The position numbers and the translations under genes were made by a program. DNA of 64,000 bases from Prorocentrum cordatum. Lineage: Eukaryota; Sar; Dinophyceae; Prorocentrales; Prorocentraceae. Shown here piece by piece: positions 1 through 11,225 of the stretch. How positions within the stretch are numbered: position 1 is the first letter of the stretch; each line of letters begins with the position of its first letter. Below the pieces are notes generated by a model. It saw nothing but the letters and a program-made list of their open reading frames with translations, ran no database searches and was not told the origin of the DNA. Location: positions 1-64,000 of the forward strand of contig CAUYUJ010000957.1 in the NCBI GenBank assembly GCA_963575745.1, read 5' to 3'.

Positions 1-1317
1 TTGACCATCAATACAGACGCCCTGGAATTTCTAGATTGCTGGAACAGGGGGGAGGAGTAGTGTGAGAGGAAGAAGAGCAGGACGACGACGACGAGACGGG
101 GGGAGCATAGTTCTAAAGCTTGGCGTTGATTTACACAGCGGGGGCACCGTTCCCCATCGTGAGTGCCGCTCGGGAATCGTCCCCATACGGCGTCATGTCT
201 AGCAATGGACTGGCACCATGAAATTTCAAGATTTTACACGGGAGCCGAGGACGGCGGTGCAAGAAGGAGACAGCAATGTTGGAGGTGACCAGGAGTGCAG
301 CAGCCGAGTGGCTTATCGATCCGTGGAAGAAGCAATACAAGCATGACAGCGAGGCTGGTATGGATGTGGCAGGTTATCCCACAGGGCATGGTAGATTGAT
401 GATGCGTGTTTTTGGCATTCGCACATTCACTGTTCCCCTGGGCAATCCTGGGGGGCATCACGACGACAAGTTTACAGGCAGTTGGTTGCAAGGTCCCAAG
501 AGGGAACCGTTCTTTCCTGTTGATGAGCAGTCTTGCAGTGCTGCGGTGGGTGAGTGCGTGTCGGTCCCAGGCCAAGGCTCCACTGTCTTTGTTGGGCGAC
601 GTGGTGGAGGCCAGGGCAATGTGGGAAGGGATCGCTTCGCCTTGCAGTGAGGGTATTGGGCTAGTTGGCGACTGGGAGGACATGCTGGGCATTGGCATTC
701 CTATCAAGACGCTTCGTCTCGATGCGGCTACCCGTACGTTGTCGTCAGAGCACACCGTCCGAATGTCCGAATTGCCGATTCGAGTCGTGCGTGGCTTCGA
801 TCTTAGCGATACTGCTTTCTGCAGGATCAGCTAGTGCTTCCCTTTTCGCTATTGCGGGAGCCTCGAGCCAGACCCTGCTGAGTACCACAGTCACCCCGAG
901 CGCTGAAGGTAGTTGTTGGCTCCCCGTGCGAGCTCGTTGTCAGTAGTTACCCAGGGAGTGAAACCACTTGCCGAGTCGTGAGTCGTCGGGCAATAAGGTC
1001 GGGCCCCTCGAGCCGTGGGCGAAATCTACATCGCCGCCGCCCTTGCGCTGCTGCGTTTGACCGCATCTGGGGAATCAGGGGGCGGAGATGGGTGGACAAG
1101 TTGCGGAGGCTTTCTCGCAAGCCGTCCAAAGTCTCGTAGGGATCGAAGTGCCTTCGACACGATTAAGTTCCCCCCCTTGATGCTGATTATCCCGATGTGG
1201 TCAAGATCCCTCCTGCAGGGCAGCAGCAGCTTGTTCAGTCAAAGGGTTCGCCGGTATCCTCCTCATCATCAGCATCATCCTCATCCTTCTCCTCCCGCTC
1301 TTCTTTGTTATCTCTCT
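1..1317. other. No recognisable gene
   Basis: Mixed-composition DNA with only short open frames on both strands. The longest plus-strand frames (276-650 and 406-834) overlap each other, have no recognisable domain and look like chance openings. I see no rRNA, tRNA or repeat structure here. Confidence 0.5.
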
Positions 1318-1478
1318 GCACCTATGTATATACATATATACAAAAATAAATAAATAGATAAATACATACGTAAACATACTGATAGCTTTCTCTGTCTCTA
1401 CCTATCTTGTTTTCTATATATATATATATATATATTTCTCCCCCTCTCTCTCCCCTCTCTCCCCCCTCTCTCTCTAGC

Positions 1479-1511
<33 letters not shown>

Positions 1512-1520
1512 TTCTATCCT
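1318..1520. repeat. TA and CT microsatellite block
   Basis: The stretch passes from ATAC/TATA-rich sequence through a perfect (TA)n run near 1417-1436 into a long (CT)n/(TC)n tract to about 1511. It is simple-sequence DNA; the open frame crossing it is an artefact of the repeat. Confidence 0.9.
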
Positions 1521-2929
1521 CTGGATCGGTTCAGTACTTCTTCAGTTCTGTTATCCGGGTGTCTGCCAGCGCTGGGCTTCACTGGCAAAGTTGCGCTGAT
1601 CCACTTTGTTGTGTTGCTGGCCGTGGTCGAGAAGCGCGCGACATCGCTTGAGACAGCAGAAGAGCCCGAGGATTCCATGAGGCAAGCTGGTTCCCCCACA
1701 CTCGAGGCCCAGGCTGCGCCCTAAGGGGGCTGCATCCCAATCGGAACGCGCAAGGTTCCCCCTACGCATGACGAGCTCGCTGGCGGCGGGCTCCAATGAC
1801 AAACCCTGCGTGTTATGCTTGCGGATGGTCCCCTTGGCCAATTGCCGCCTTCCCATTCCAACCTCCCAGCCGCAGCGTTGCCGTCAAGGGGAGGCGATGA
1901 AGTCTGTGCTCGACAAGTATCGCGTCCGCGCAAGTCTCTGCCCGTCTTCCACGGCGAGCCCTGGGGTAACGTGTGCGGACAAGATGGCAGTGCCCAGTGC
2001 GGACATTGGAACCAGTTGCCCATGACATCGGAAGACTGGACGGACAGGATATTGTTACAGGAGCAAGGGCAGTATCAGGAGCACGAGTAATCACCTCATG
2101 TGGCCGCTTTCCCCCAAAAAGCTCACGTCTGGGATGGGAGGCCAAAAACACGCGGCAGTTAGCAAATCATAGATTTGGAGGCCATCCATGTTGAGTTGAG
2201 GTGCGGCAGCATCTTTTGGAAAGGAATATGGGTAAGGTGTGTTTTGGATATCCACTTGGATAGAAGCCAGGGTTTCCAGAGAAGACTGTCTTCGAATGAG
2301 GGAAAGAAGGAGAGAAAGGAGAGTGCGAGGAGAAGGGGAATATGGTCAAGCTTCGTGTACCCTTGCGGCTGGCTATTTCCCAGCAGCTTGTACCAACAAT
2401 GCGTGTTGGATGGCGCAGCTCTTCTGCACGTGTTGCCGAGTCCGAATATCATTTGTTATACGCTCATTGGGTATCATTGTTGTACATGTGCGCCGTTGCA
2501 GGCAGTTGAGAAACGCACACGGTATTGTTCCAGGGAAGAGGGCGGCAAGCGCGCCCCGAGGCTTGGAATTTGGAGTTGGTACTTTCCGACGGCTTGACGG
2601 CGCGCAGATCGAGTGCCTTTAGCGGTGATAGTGGGTCATGTTGCCAGGGATTGAGGTCACGTTTAGTGTCCTTTGTTGAGAATCACAGTCTTTCTCAATA
2701 ACGCAGGCGTGCCCGCGATTGCACATGCAGCATTAGAAATACCATTAACGTTTGTTAAGCTTACATCAGCCATCACCAGCATGACCACACGCTTGCGCGG
2801 CAGGTCTGGATGGCCTGCCCAAGTCTGACTCGTTTCGGCAAGTCTACACGCTTGCTTGCCAGGTGTGCGTGTATACGTTTACCAAAACAGTGCCTGGATT
2901 TGGGCGTTCTTATCCGTATTTAAGGTAAT
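1521..2929. other. No recognisable gene
   Basis: Several open frames of 70-140 codons overlap on both strands (for example 2175-2597 and 2239-2622 in two frames of the same strand). None carries a motif I recognise. I see nothing else in this stretch. Confidence 0.45.
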
Positions 2930-3170
2930 TGACTTCGCCGGAGGGCGCCCGTGCACGTCTCGTGGGCGCCTCGCGTGTGGTGGCTGGTTGTGGGGGTTTT
3001 CGCCTGGTTGGCGCCCGTGGTTGCCTCGTGGGCGCCCCGTGCGGTGTGGTTGGTGGTCAGGTTTTCGCTCGGTGGGCGCCCGTGGGCGCCCCGTGGGCGC
3101 CGCGTGCGTGGTTGGTGGTCAGGTGTTCGCCCAGTGGGCGCGCTTGGGCGCATCGTCGCCGCCCACCCTC
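2930..3170. repeat. Degenerate GTGGGCGCC tandem repeats
   Basis: A GC-rich block in which GTGGGCGCC(C) and GTGGTTGGTGGTCAGG-type words recur, with longer imperfect units of roughly 55-65 bp. Because the repeat is open in several frames it produces spurious proteins on both strands. No coding function is supported. Confidence 0.7.
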
Positions 3171-3184
3171 GCTTACAGCATTCA

Positions 3185-3655
3185 GCTCACACCACGTGGC
3201 TTACACCGCATAGCTCATACCACATACCTTACACCACGCTCACACCACGTAGCTTGCACAACACAGTTTACCATCACATAGCTTACACCACATTGCCCAC
3301 ACCACCCAGTGTACACCACATAGGTTACACTGCATGGCCCACGACACACAGCTTACACCGCCTAGCTTGCACCACATAGTTTGGACAACATAGCTTTTAC
3401 CGCGTAGCTTACAGCACAGAGCATGCACCACATAGCTTACACGACATAGCTTAAACCACGTACATTGTGCTACATGGTTTACATGACATATCTTACACAA
3501 CATAGCTTACCGCTCATGCACAGCACCATATTGCTTACACCACATATCATGCACCGCATACCTTGCACCACAGATCTTACACCACATAGCTTGCACCTGA
3601 CAGCATGCACGACATGGCTTACTCAACATATAGATTACATAACATTGTCTGCACG
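3185..3655. repeat. Minisatellite, ~14-bp unit (consensus CACATAGCTTACAC)
   Basis: About 30 head-to-tail degenerate copies of a 14-bp unit with consensus CACATAGCTTACAC; some units are 15 bp. The core word CATAGCTTAC recurs throughout. Open frames in the block are by-products of the repeat. Confidence 0.85.
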
Positions 3656-6375
3656 TCCAGATTGCCATTACTGAATGATTGGGGTCCAGTTCGGCAACCG
3701 TGAAGATGTGTGATGCAGCGTGCGGCCATCGTTTGAGGTCCTCCCAGCATGCGGATCGTACCTTAGCCTGTCTTGCGCAGCGCACGAGCGATTCAGACAT
3801 CTGCCCAAGAACTTTGAATGGGATTAGTCACCAGGATACACTACATAAGTTCGCACTGTGTGTCCAGTATTGACCACTGTCTCCGAAGTGACGTACACTT
3901 GCGCATGTGTTCGACGAACTGTTCAGGCTGCTGGCATGGATTTCGCAGAGTTCGATGATGATGAGGACCTTGAGATGACCAGGTCGGTCGCTCGCTCCTC
4001 TTCCCTTAAACGTACCATCTGCATGATAATTGACAATGTGTTGCTTGTATTAGTCAATTGCAGTATGCATCGATATTACCAGTACATGATGGTTCCGGCT
4101 TCCAATCTTTGCAAGCAAGCATCAGCAATTGGGTTATGATCAGTTGGTAGTTCGTGTCCGTGGTGCCAAGCGTGGCATGTTAGAGCACGGGACCGACTGC
4201 TGTGTCTAAATCCGCGTTTGTGGAAACATTTGTGATCGGATGTCCGTGCCAAGAGCTCATGGCAACCCGAGTTAGATCAAAGTCTAGATCGCTCAAAAAG
4301 GCATGGCCAGGTCATCGCTCAGAGTAAGAGTAGTCAACCTCACGAGCGAGCATCAAGAATCAGATGGGGAAGTTGTGTGTATGGGGTGCGGAGTGATGTG
4401 CTTGAGTTTGGCGTCGACTTGAGAGGGAATTCGGTACTCAGGCAATTCGCAATCGCGTCTCCAGGCTTTCCAGTGCAATGTACGCTTGCTCGGCGAAAGA
4501 AAGCAACGTCCGTTCGAAGCGTCGTCCAGCATGGAGGCTGCAACCTTTGGAACCGGGTCGGAAACGAGGGTCTCACGAATATCGTTCGCCATTCGAATAT
4601 TGACAATTGCTTGTTTGGTCGTTCGAGGCTAGACGACGAGGGCGACATGTTGGAGTTCGACCAGTTGGGGACCGCTTGGGGAAAGGCTGGCTTGGAGGCA
4701 AGCTGGAACCTGGAAGGCGGTCCAGACAAGCGTTGAGTTATTGGCGCTGTTGCGCCCGGCGTGAATTTGTGATTCTGAGTGTTTGGACCACTGACCGCGA
4801 GAGGACACAGTCAATCCTTTAGAACAGACGTTCTTCACCCATCCACATAAGGTGGTTGCGCCTCTAGGGCCGGGGGTATGGTATTGTCGAGGTGCTTGTT
4901 CGTGTTGATGCTACAGTTTTCTTCTGCTCAGCAGGTGTTCGTCTGCGCGCCCAAAGGATTGCTCAGCACCTTCAGCGTGCGATTCGTGTTTCGAGCTGGT
5001 TTCAAAATGGGCGTCGGACGCTGCAGGACCTGCCTTTGATTAATAATGCAGCCTTGTTTTCTACCGAAGGAAAGTCGAGACGCTGCCGTGTGCGTACATG
5101 GCACGTTGCAGGAATGTGTACGTCTTTTGACGAAGCAGGGGCTGGCACTTCTTGCAATTCCAACGGTACATCTGCTCGTCTCTGGCAGGGCTCAAGCAAG
5201 AGCGGCGGAAGTTGGGCGGAAGGCAGCATAAGCGAGGCCAAAAGCCACGCGAGACGTGCAGTCGTTCGTCCCAGGATTACCCATAGCGATTCATAGTTTG
5301 TGGCCTGTTGGATGCGCGCTGCTCGGCGCGCAGGGCACATCGACAGAGATCGCCCCCGGCGCAGGCATGAGCAGGAACACGCCGCCAGAGTGGCGGTGAT
5401 GGGGGGTTACTCGATCCACCCTCGTCTCATCATGATCAGTGTCTTCTGGCCTGATTGGTCTGTCGTCCAGCACCGTCGGAATGGCAGCCAGCGCGGACGG
5501 ACGCACGGCGGAGTATAGCCCCCCGCCGTGGCGCTCCTTCCTTGCTCATCTCTCCTTCGTTGCTTCCTCCCTCTTCCTGACTGGGGGCAGTGGCACATCG
5601 GGCGAAAATTTGAGTTGATGGCGCCGCAACGGCAGCTATCACAGCAGCTATCCAATTCGCTTGCGGTCGGGAAGACAAGCACAGGCTGCGCTGTCCAGTC
5701 TTTGTCCATGTTTGGTAAAGGCGTCAGACTGATACAAATTATTCTGGTTATCCGGAAACTCATGCTCGCATATAGCCGAGCCTTTCAGATCCGCCCACCA
5801 CAACACGTAGAACAAATGCAAAGAGGTTTGTAAGTCCGTTGCGAAAGTTGTGCAATTTCGTAGCCAAGCTTCCGCAAAGCTGGAAATACACGGACGCAGG
5901 ACATACGTGCATGTGTAACCGTTTTGTTCGAAATTGCGTGCAGCATGACGCGACAATGCGAGTGTCAACCAGGCGGGCTCTAAGTGCATCGCGACAACTA
6001 CTCAGAATTTGATTGGTTGCAGGGTACATGGGCCGGCGATGTCATTCGATGCGCCGTGAGTACCAGTTCGCGCGGGAGCGGTTTCGTAATGGACAAAGGG
6101 TAGGCAGCGTCGTTATTATTGTTGATTTCCGCAGCGCCCATGCGGAGTGTTGATGGATATCCGCCCTGTTGCATGTGTACCCATGTATGTAGACGACGTG
6201 TCGGGTTCTGTTGACTTTGACGGTGGACCAGCCACACTCCATTCGATCTGTTAGTACAAGCCGAGTACAGTGCACATGTTACGTAGACGTCTTGAGGACA
6301 ATATGGATGGCCTCGTGGGCGGTCTCGGACGCTGGGAAAACCGAAGAACCGAGCATTCCGAAATCCCATGGAAGC
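3656..6375. other. No recognisable gene
   Basis: Non-repetitive, moderate-GC DNA with overlapping short frames on both strands (for example 4377-4736 plus, 5648-5989 minus). None has a recognisable domain, a membrane segment or a consistent frame longer than about 140 codons. I cannot support a gene. Confidence 0.4.
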
Positions 6376-6535
6376 CATCAGAATATACATATATACACAT
6401 ACATGTATATATGCAAATACGCATATATACATATATATATATATATACATACATACATACAGACAGACATACATACATACATACACACAAACATACATAC
6501 ATACATACACACAGACATGCATATATGTATATTAT
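6376..6535. repeat. TATA/CATA microsatellite
   Basis: A continuous run of ATAC, TATA and CATA tetranucleotides, with interruptions by CAGA and CACA. Simple-sequence DNA. Confidence 0.9.
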
Positions 6536-6857
6536 TTGATCCGTTCGGAGAGCCTCTTCGGGGTCTTAGAAAGGTCGTCTCATGGCGTCTATGTCGTCTC
6601 ATGGCGTCTATGAGGTATTTGTGGCTGCTTGGGGCACTCGCGGGACCATTTGGCCGCCCTCCTGACCACGTTGGTCGCAGTGGTTGGGCTGGGCAGTAGC
6701 GTCCAGGAGGCCCTGAAGAACCAGGTTACCCTTTGCATGGGCGCCCAGAGTGCCCCCAGGGCCAAGAATAGGGGTTCGGTGTTGGGGGCGTATGTGTTGT
6801 CCCCCGTTTTGATGCTGATATGTAAGAACATACCGATGTGACTAGCTAAGTATGTAT
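6536..6857. other. Short spacer with a tandem 20-bp duplication
   Basis: Between two microsatellites lies ~320 bp without a supported gene. Near 6573-6612 the phrase GTCTCATGGCGTCTATG is present twice in tandem, apparently a recent slippage duplication. Confidence 0.6.
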
Positions 6858-7800
6858 GCCATATATATATATATACAGATATAGAAATACATACGCGCGT
6901 TTGTGTGTGTGCGTGTGTGTGTGCATGTGTGTGCGTGTGTGTGCGTGAGTGTGCGCGTGTGTGCGTGTGTGTGTGTGCGTGTGTGTGTGTTTGTGTGTGT
7001 GTTTGTGTGTTTGTGTCTGTTGGTGTCTGTTTGTGTCTGTTGTGTGCTGTGTGTGTGTGTTTGCGTGTTTGCGTGTGTGTGTTTGTGTGTTTGTATGTGG
7101 TGTTTGTGTATGTTTGTGTGTGTGCTTGTTTTTGTGTTTGTGTGTGTTCGAGTGTGTTGGTGTGTGTGCGTGTGTGTGTGTGTTTGTGTGTGCGTGTGTT
7201 GTGTGTGTGCTTGTGTGTGCTTGTGTGTGTTTGTGTGTGCTTGTGTGTGTTTGTGTGTGTGTCTGTTTATGTGTGTGTCTCTGTGTTTATGTGTTTGTGT
7301 GTAGTTGTATGTGTTTCTGTTGTTGTGTGGCTGTGTGGTTGTGTGGTTGCGTGGTGTTGTGGTTGTGTGTTTGTGTGTTTTTGTGTTTTTGTGTTTGTGT
7401 GTGCCTGTGTGTTTGTGTGTTTGTGCGTTTGTGTGTTTGTGCGTTTGTGCGTTTGTGTGTTTGTGTGACTGTGTGTTTGTGCGTTTGTGTGTTCATGTGT
7501 TTGTGTATGTGTGTCGTTGTGTGTGTTATGTGTTTATGTTGTTCTATGTTGTTGTGTTTGTGTGTTTGTGTGTTTGTGGTTTTGTTTGTGTGTCTGTTTG
7601 GCTGTTTGTATGCTTGTCTATTTGTCTAGTTGTCTGCTTGTGTGTTTGGGTGTTTGTGTGTGGTGTGTGTTGGTTGTGTTAGTTGTGTTAGTTGTGTTGG
7701 TTGTGTTGGTTTTGTCGGTTGTGTTGTGTGTTGGTTGTGTTGTGATGTGTTGTGTTGTGCTGTGCTGCAGTGTGTTGTGTTGTGTTGTGTGTGTGTGTGT
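6858..7800. repeat. ~900-bp GT-rich low-complexity tract
   Basis: After a short (AT)n run, the plus strand is almost entirely built from TGTG, TTTGTG, TGCGTG and TTGTGT words for about 900 bp. The complement is CA-rich. All three plus frames stay open as Cys/Val-rich pseudo-peptides, a compositional artefact. The tract ends abruptly in GC-rich sequence near 7800. Confidence 0.95.
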
Positions 7801-8575
7801 TTGCCCGGCCCCTCCCCTGAGGTGGTCTTTTCCGGCTGCCCTGTCGCCTGGAAGGTCGGCCCGAACTCGGCGCACGGCTGCCTTGCTGCGCTGCCCGCTC
7901 CCAGCATAGGCTGGGCCTGTGCCCCCCGCCCGGCGCTGCCGCCCCTGGCTGGTGCCCGCCCCCGGATGCCCCGCGGCTGCCGCCCCGCTGCCCCAGCGTT
8001 GCCCCTGCCGCGGCCTGGCCCCGCTCTGAGCTGGCCCGGCTTCCCCTCCGTCCAGCCCGTGCCCAGCCTTCCTCCTCATCTCCCTTGCATTGCGGCTTAA
8101 TTCGCATCTGCGCGCCCTACACATGCCTTATCCGCCAGCGCAGTCACTCTGCATAGCCGCCGACGCAAAACAAAAGTGTGTTTGCCTGCGTCTCCCCGCT
8201 GCGCGAGCCGGGCCAGCATGCGCGCGTGCTCGATTTGTTATACGCCTTGCCGCCGCGCGCGTGACAGCGACGCCAAAAGTGCGTTGTCGCCAGCATCGAG
8301 CCTAGACAGTGAATTATCCAGCTGCCTGCGGCAAACCCCGCCACAGCGCTTGCGCAACAGCGCAGCTTGTAAGATATCGAGCGTAAGACAGCGCAATTTC
8401 GAGGACTGGTCTGAGTTGGGGCTGGTCGTGAACTCGACCTCGTCGCCGTCCGCGCGGTTAGGGTGGAGGTCGAGTTCCCGCCCATGTGCAGTTTAGCGAT
8501 CCGTCTGAACTAAGACAGGTCGCGAACTCGACCTTATCTTTATCCGCGTGGTAGGGAGAAGGAGGGGGAGGAGGA
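7801..8575. other. GC-rich spacer, no recognisable gene
   Basis: GC-rich DNA with overlapping frames on both strands and no domain. Near 8427-8550 two related phrases occur, each made of a GTCG(T/C)GAACTCGACCT word followed by a CCGCG(C/T)GGT and TAGGG word, suggesting an old ~105-bp tandem duplication. Confidence 0.5.
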
Positions 8576-8579
8576 GAAA

Positions 8580-8800
8580 TGATGACAAGGAGGCAACAGC
8601 ATCTTAGGGAGTATCTTGGGGCTTCCTGGCCCCAGAGGCTCCCAGGAGACCCCGATAAAGCCCCCCGGATCCTCCAAGAGACCCCCAAGAAGCCCCCAGG
8701 AGGCTCCCAGGGGGCCTCAGAAATAGGCCCCAAGAAGCGTATGAGATGTTTCGCGTCTACGTCCTGCACGGCGTTCCCGGAGAGGCTCCCATAGGCCCCC
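8580..8800. repeat. Degenerate CCCAGGAGGC repeats
   Basis: Words such as CCCAGGAG, CCCCCAAGAAG and GAGGCTCCC recur at irregular short intervals, similar in style to the CTCCTGGGGCC repeats near 31 kb and 60.4 kb. No coding function is supported. Confidence 0.55.
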
Positions 8801-8954
8801 AACTCACGATCCGCTTCAGGGTTTCAAGAGGCCGTTGGGCAACACGCCGCGAGGCCCCGAGAGGCACCCAAGACGTCCCGACCTCACGTCAGGGGTTTGC
8901 CGCCATGGGCGGGGCGACGGGATGCGAACCTTGGCTCCGGGTTTGTCAGTGGAG

Positions 8955-9230
8955 TTTTTTGTTGGTACGATCCGCGCGAGGAGACAGCCAACATCCACAA
9001 GGGAGCGCGACGATGTGCCACTCGCCCCATTAGGGCCACATGGAAAACTACATCCCTGTGCGGCACCATCCGTGTGAAAGGTGAAGCGGGATGGGGGGAG
9101 GGACGCCATGCAAACTGTGTCCTTGGATCCGAAAGTGAAGCTCACGGGGGGGCACGATCTGTGTGAGGTTTTGTGAACGTTGCCTTCCTTTGGGACCGTT
9201 GGTCTCGGCTCAACCCGCGTGATTCGTACC
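8955..9230. repeat. ~87-bp tandem repeat, left cluster
   Basis: Three to four diverged copies of the unit that is clearer at 10,065-10,695, recognised by the core words ACGATCC(G)TGTGAG, GCCATGCGAACC and TTGG(T)TCTGGG. Spacing of the core words here is about 90 bp. Confidence 0.65.
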
Positions 9231-9484
9231 TTTTAATTTCAAGGTGAAGCCATGCGTGGGTTACTACTTCAGGGGAATTGTGTCCGAATCGCACGGCCCA
9301 GTTCATATCAGCGTTGATGAGGTTACTCCGATGTTTCAGGTATTTCCAAGTCCCCCCACCCGATTCGCACCAGAAAGAGGGAGAATTCAGGATACGGAGC
9401 AGACAAGGACATTGGGGCCTGGTGAGGACCGACAGGTGCCCCACATGTGATATTGAATGTAATTCATGCACAGTACATTGTTAC

Positions 9485-9618
9485 AGAGCTATGTATATAT
9501 ATGTATATATATACATATACATATACATATACATATATAAACATGTATATATACACACATCTATATATACACAAATACATATACATGTGTATATATATGT
9601 ACATACATATACATATAC

Positions 9619-9653
<35 letters not shown>

Positions 9654-9690
9654 CAAACATACATATATATATATACATATATATAGTATG
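9485..9690. repeat. TATACA microsatellite
   Basis: Continuous ATATAC/ATGTAT simple sequence. It separates the two clusters of the ~87-bp repeat. Confidence 0.95.
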
Positions 9691-10064
9691 CTGGGGTATT
9701 GGGCGCCTGGGGCCCGGGCCCGGACACCCTTTCCGAATTTCACAACATGTTTGACCTTTTCTTGGGCCTCCTGGGCCTCCCCACACCCGCTAATACAGTT
9801 CGGGAGGCTACCCAACAGCCACAGCGGCCTGACAGGGTCAAAGACGCCCGAATCAGACAGCCCAAGAGGCCCTGATGACATCCTAAGAGGGCTCCAAGAT
9901 GCGCCCCGAGAGGGATGTTGTTCCATAAGCAAGCAGATTCGGCGACGGACCCATCCCTATGCAATTATGTGTAGCGCAGGGCGCGGGGCTCTCTTCATAC
10001 ACTGCGCGCCGCGGGGCAATGCGGAAATATGGCTGCTGCGGAGCACGCGTGCACGGGTGCGCTG
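9691..10064. other. Spacer, no recognisable gene
   Basis: Non-repetitive DNA between a microsatellite and the right cluster of the ~87-bp repeat. The open frames are short and overlap on both strands; nothing is recognised. Confidence 0.5.
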
Positions 10065-10695
10065 AATTCTTTGTGAGGCACGACCCGCGTGAAGGGCGTG
10101 CCGAATAATTCGGATGCCCCCGCGCGAACACGCCCACTGAGGCCGCAGGTGGACCTTCTCCGGGCACGACCCGTGCGAGGCATGTTGCGAAATGGGCGGG
10201 GGGACGCCATGCGAAGCTGCCCATTGGTGCCATAGGTGGATCTCCTTCTGGGGTATGATTCACATGACGGGTGTGCCGACATGGGCGGGTGGGCGCTGTA
10301 CGAACCTTGTCTCTGGGCTTTTAGGTGGACCATGCCTTTGAGGCCGTAGGTGAAGATCCCTGTCAGAGGTGTGCCGAAGTAGGCGGGGGGGCGTGATGCG
10401 AGCCTTGTCTCTGGGGCCATTCGTGGAACTCCTTGCATGCCACGATCCGTGTGAGAGGTTTGCCGAAGTGAGCTGGGCGACGCTATGAAGCTTCTCTCTG
10501 GCGCCACACATGCAATTACTTGCGGGGCACGATCCGCGTGAGGGTCGTGCCACTTTGCGAACCTTGTCTCTGGGGACGTAGGTAGAGCTCCCTGTGGGGC
10601 GCGATCCCTGTGAGGAGTGTGCCGACATAGGCGAGTGGACGCTAAGCCAAGCTTGTCGCTGAGGCCGCGGATGGAGCACGATCCATGTGACAATT
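10065..10695. repeat. ~87-bp tandem repeat, right cluster
   Basis: Core words of the form CACGATCCGTGTGAGAGG recur near 10,080, 10,167, 10,254, 10,353, 10,441, 10,528, 10,598 and 10,678. The commonest spacing is 87-88 bp. Each unit also carries a TGCCGAA word, a GACGC(C/T)ATGCGAACC word and CTTGTCTCTGGGGCC. On the minus strand GGTTCGCAT(C) loosely resembles a tRNA B box, but no matching A box at the right distance is evident. This is a satellite-like or old SINE-derived array. Confidence 0.75.
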
Positions 10696-10719
10696 GTGAT
10701 ATATGAATATGAATATGTA

Positions 10720-10830
10720 AATATGGTTTTTATATATATATACATATATATATTACCTCTATATATATACATATGTATATATATATATACATATATGTAT
10801 GTATATATATATATATATGTGTGTGTGAGG
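10720..10830. repeat. TATATG microsatellite
   Basis: (TA)n with ATG and AC interruptions, followed by a short TGTG run. Confidence 0.9.
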
Positions 10831-10913
10831 GGACGAGTGTGGTATAATGTGCGCTCCTCCTGCTTTCGCTTCGTATAAGCGCGCAGGGGGTGATAATGCT
10901 TACTTCGTTTATC

Positions 10914-10966
10914 CTCCTGCTCCTGATCCTGCTTCTCCTCAGGAGAAGCAGGATCAGGAGCAGGAG
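10914..10966. repeat. Perfect 26-bp palindrome with a 1-nt spacer
   Basis: The arms 10,914-10,939 and 10,941-10,966 are exact reverse complements, separated by a single C at 10,940. The sequence is a CTCCTG-type purine/pyrimidine repeat turned back on itself and could extrude as a cruciform. It lies ~260 bp beyond the 3' end of the minus-strand transposase-like gene. Confidence 0.9.
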
Positions 10967-11225
10967 AATATCCTGCTGTTCCTCCTCCTCCGAGTTGCCC
11001 TTCTCCTCCTTTTGCCCCCCCATCCTTCTGCTGCTGCTCCTCCTCCTCCTCCACATCCTCAAGATGGCCCCGCGAGGCTCGCGATGCGACCATTCGGAGA
11101 TCCCCACGGACTGCTACAGGTGCAATACTTCGCCCTGCTTCTGAGGCAGATGGGGGCGGCGACGAGGGGAAAGGGCGCAAGCATAATACTTTAACACCGA
11201 CGCAGACAAGACGAATCAGAACTCG

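Noticed and set aside
6903-7682. Long plus-strand open frames in three phases, Cys/Val/Leu-rich
   Set aside because: They translate a TGTG/TTTGTG low-complexity tract; all three phases are open at once and no domain exists.
8896-8945. tRNA gene suggested by GGTTCGCATCC on the minus strand
   Set aside because: No cloverleaf or A box at the required distance could be drawn; the word belongs to the ~87-bp repeat.
1-11000. Possible host genes among the 100-190 codon frames
   Set aside because: They overlap one another on both strands, lack domains or a consistent codon style, and many are microsatellite translations.
11018-11180. CTCCTCCTC-rich sequence as a telomere or origin
   Set aside because: No telomeric TTTAGGG/TTAGGG tandem array is present anywhere in the window, and a pyrimidine tract alone does not support an origin.
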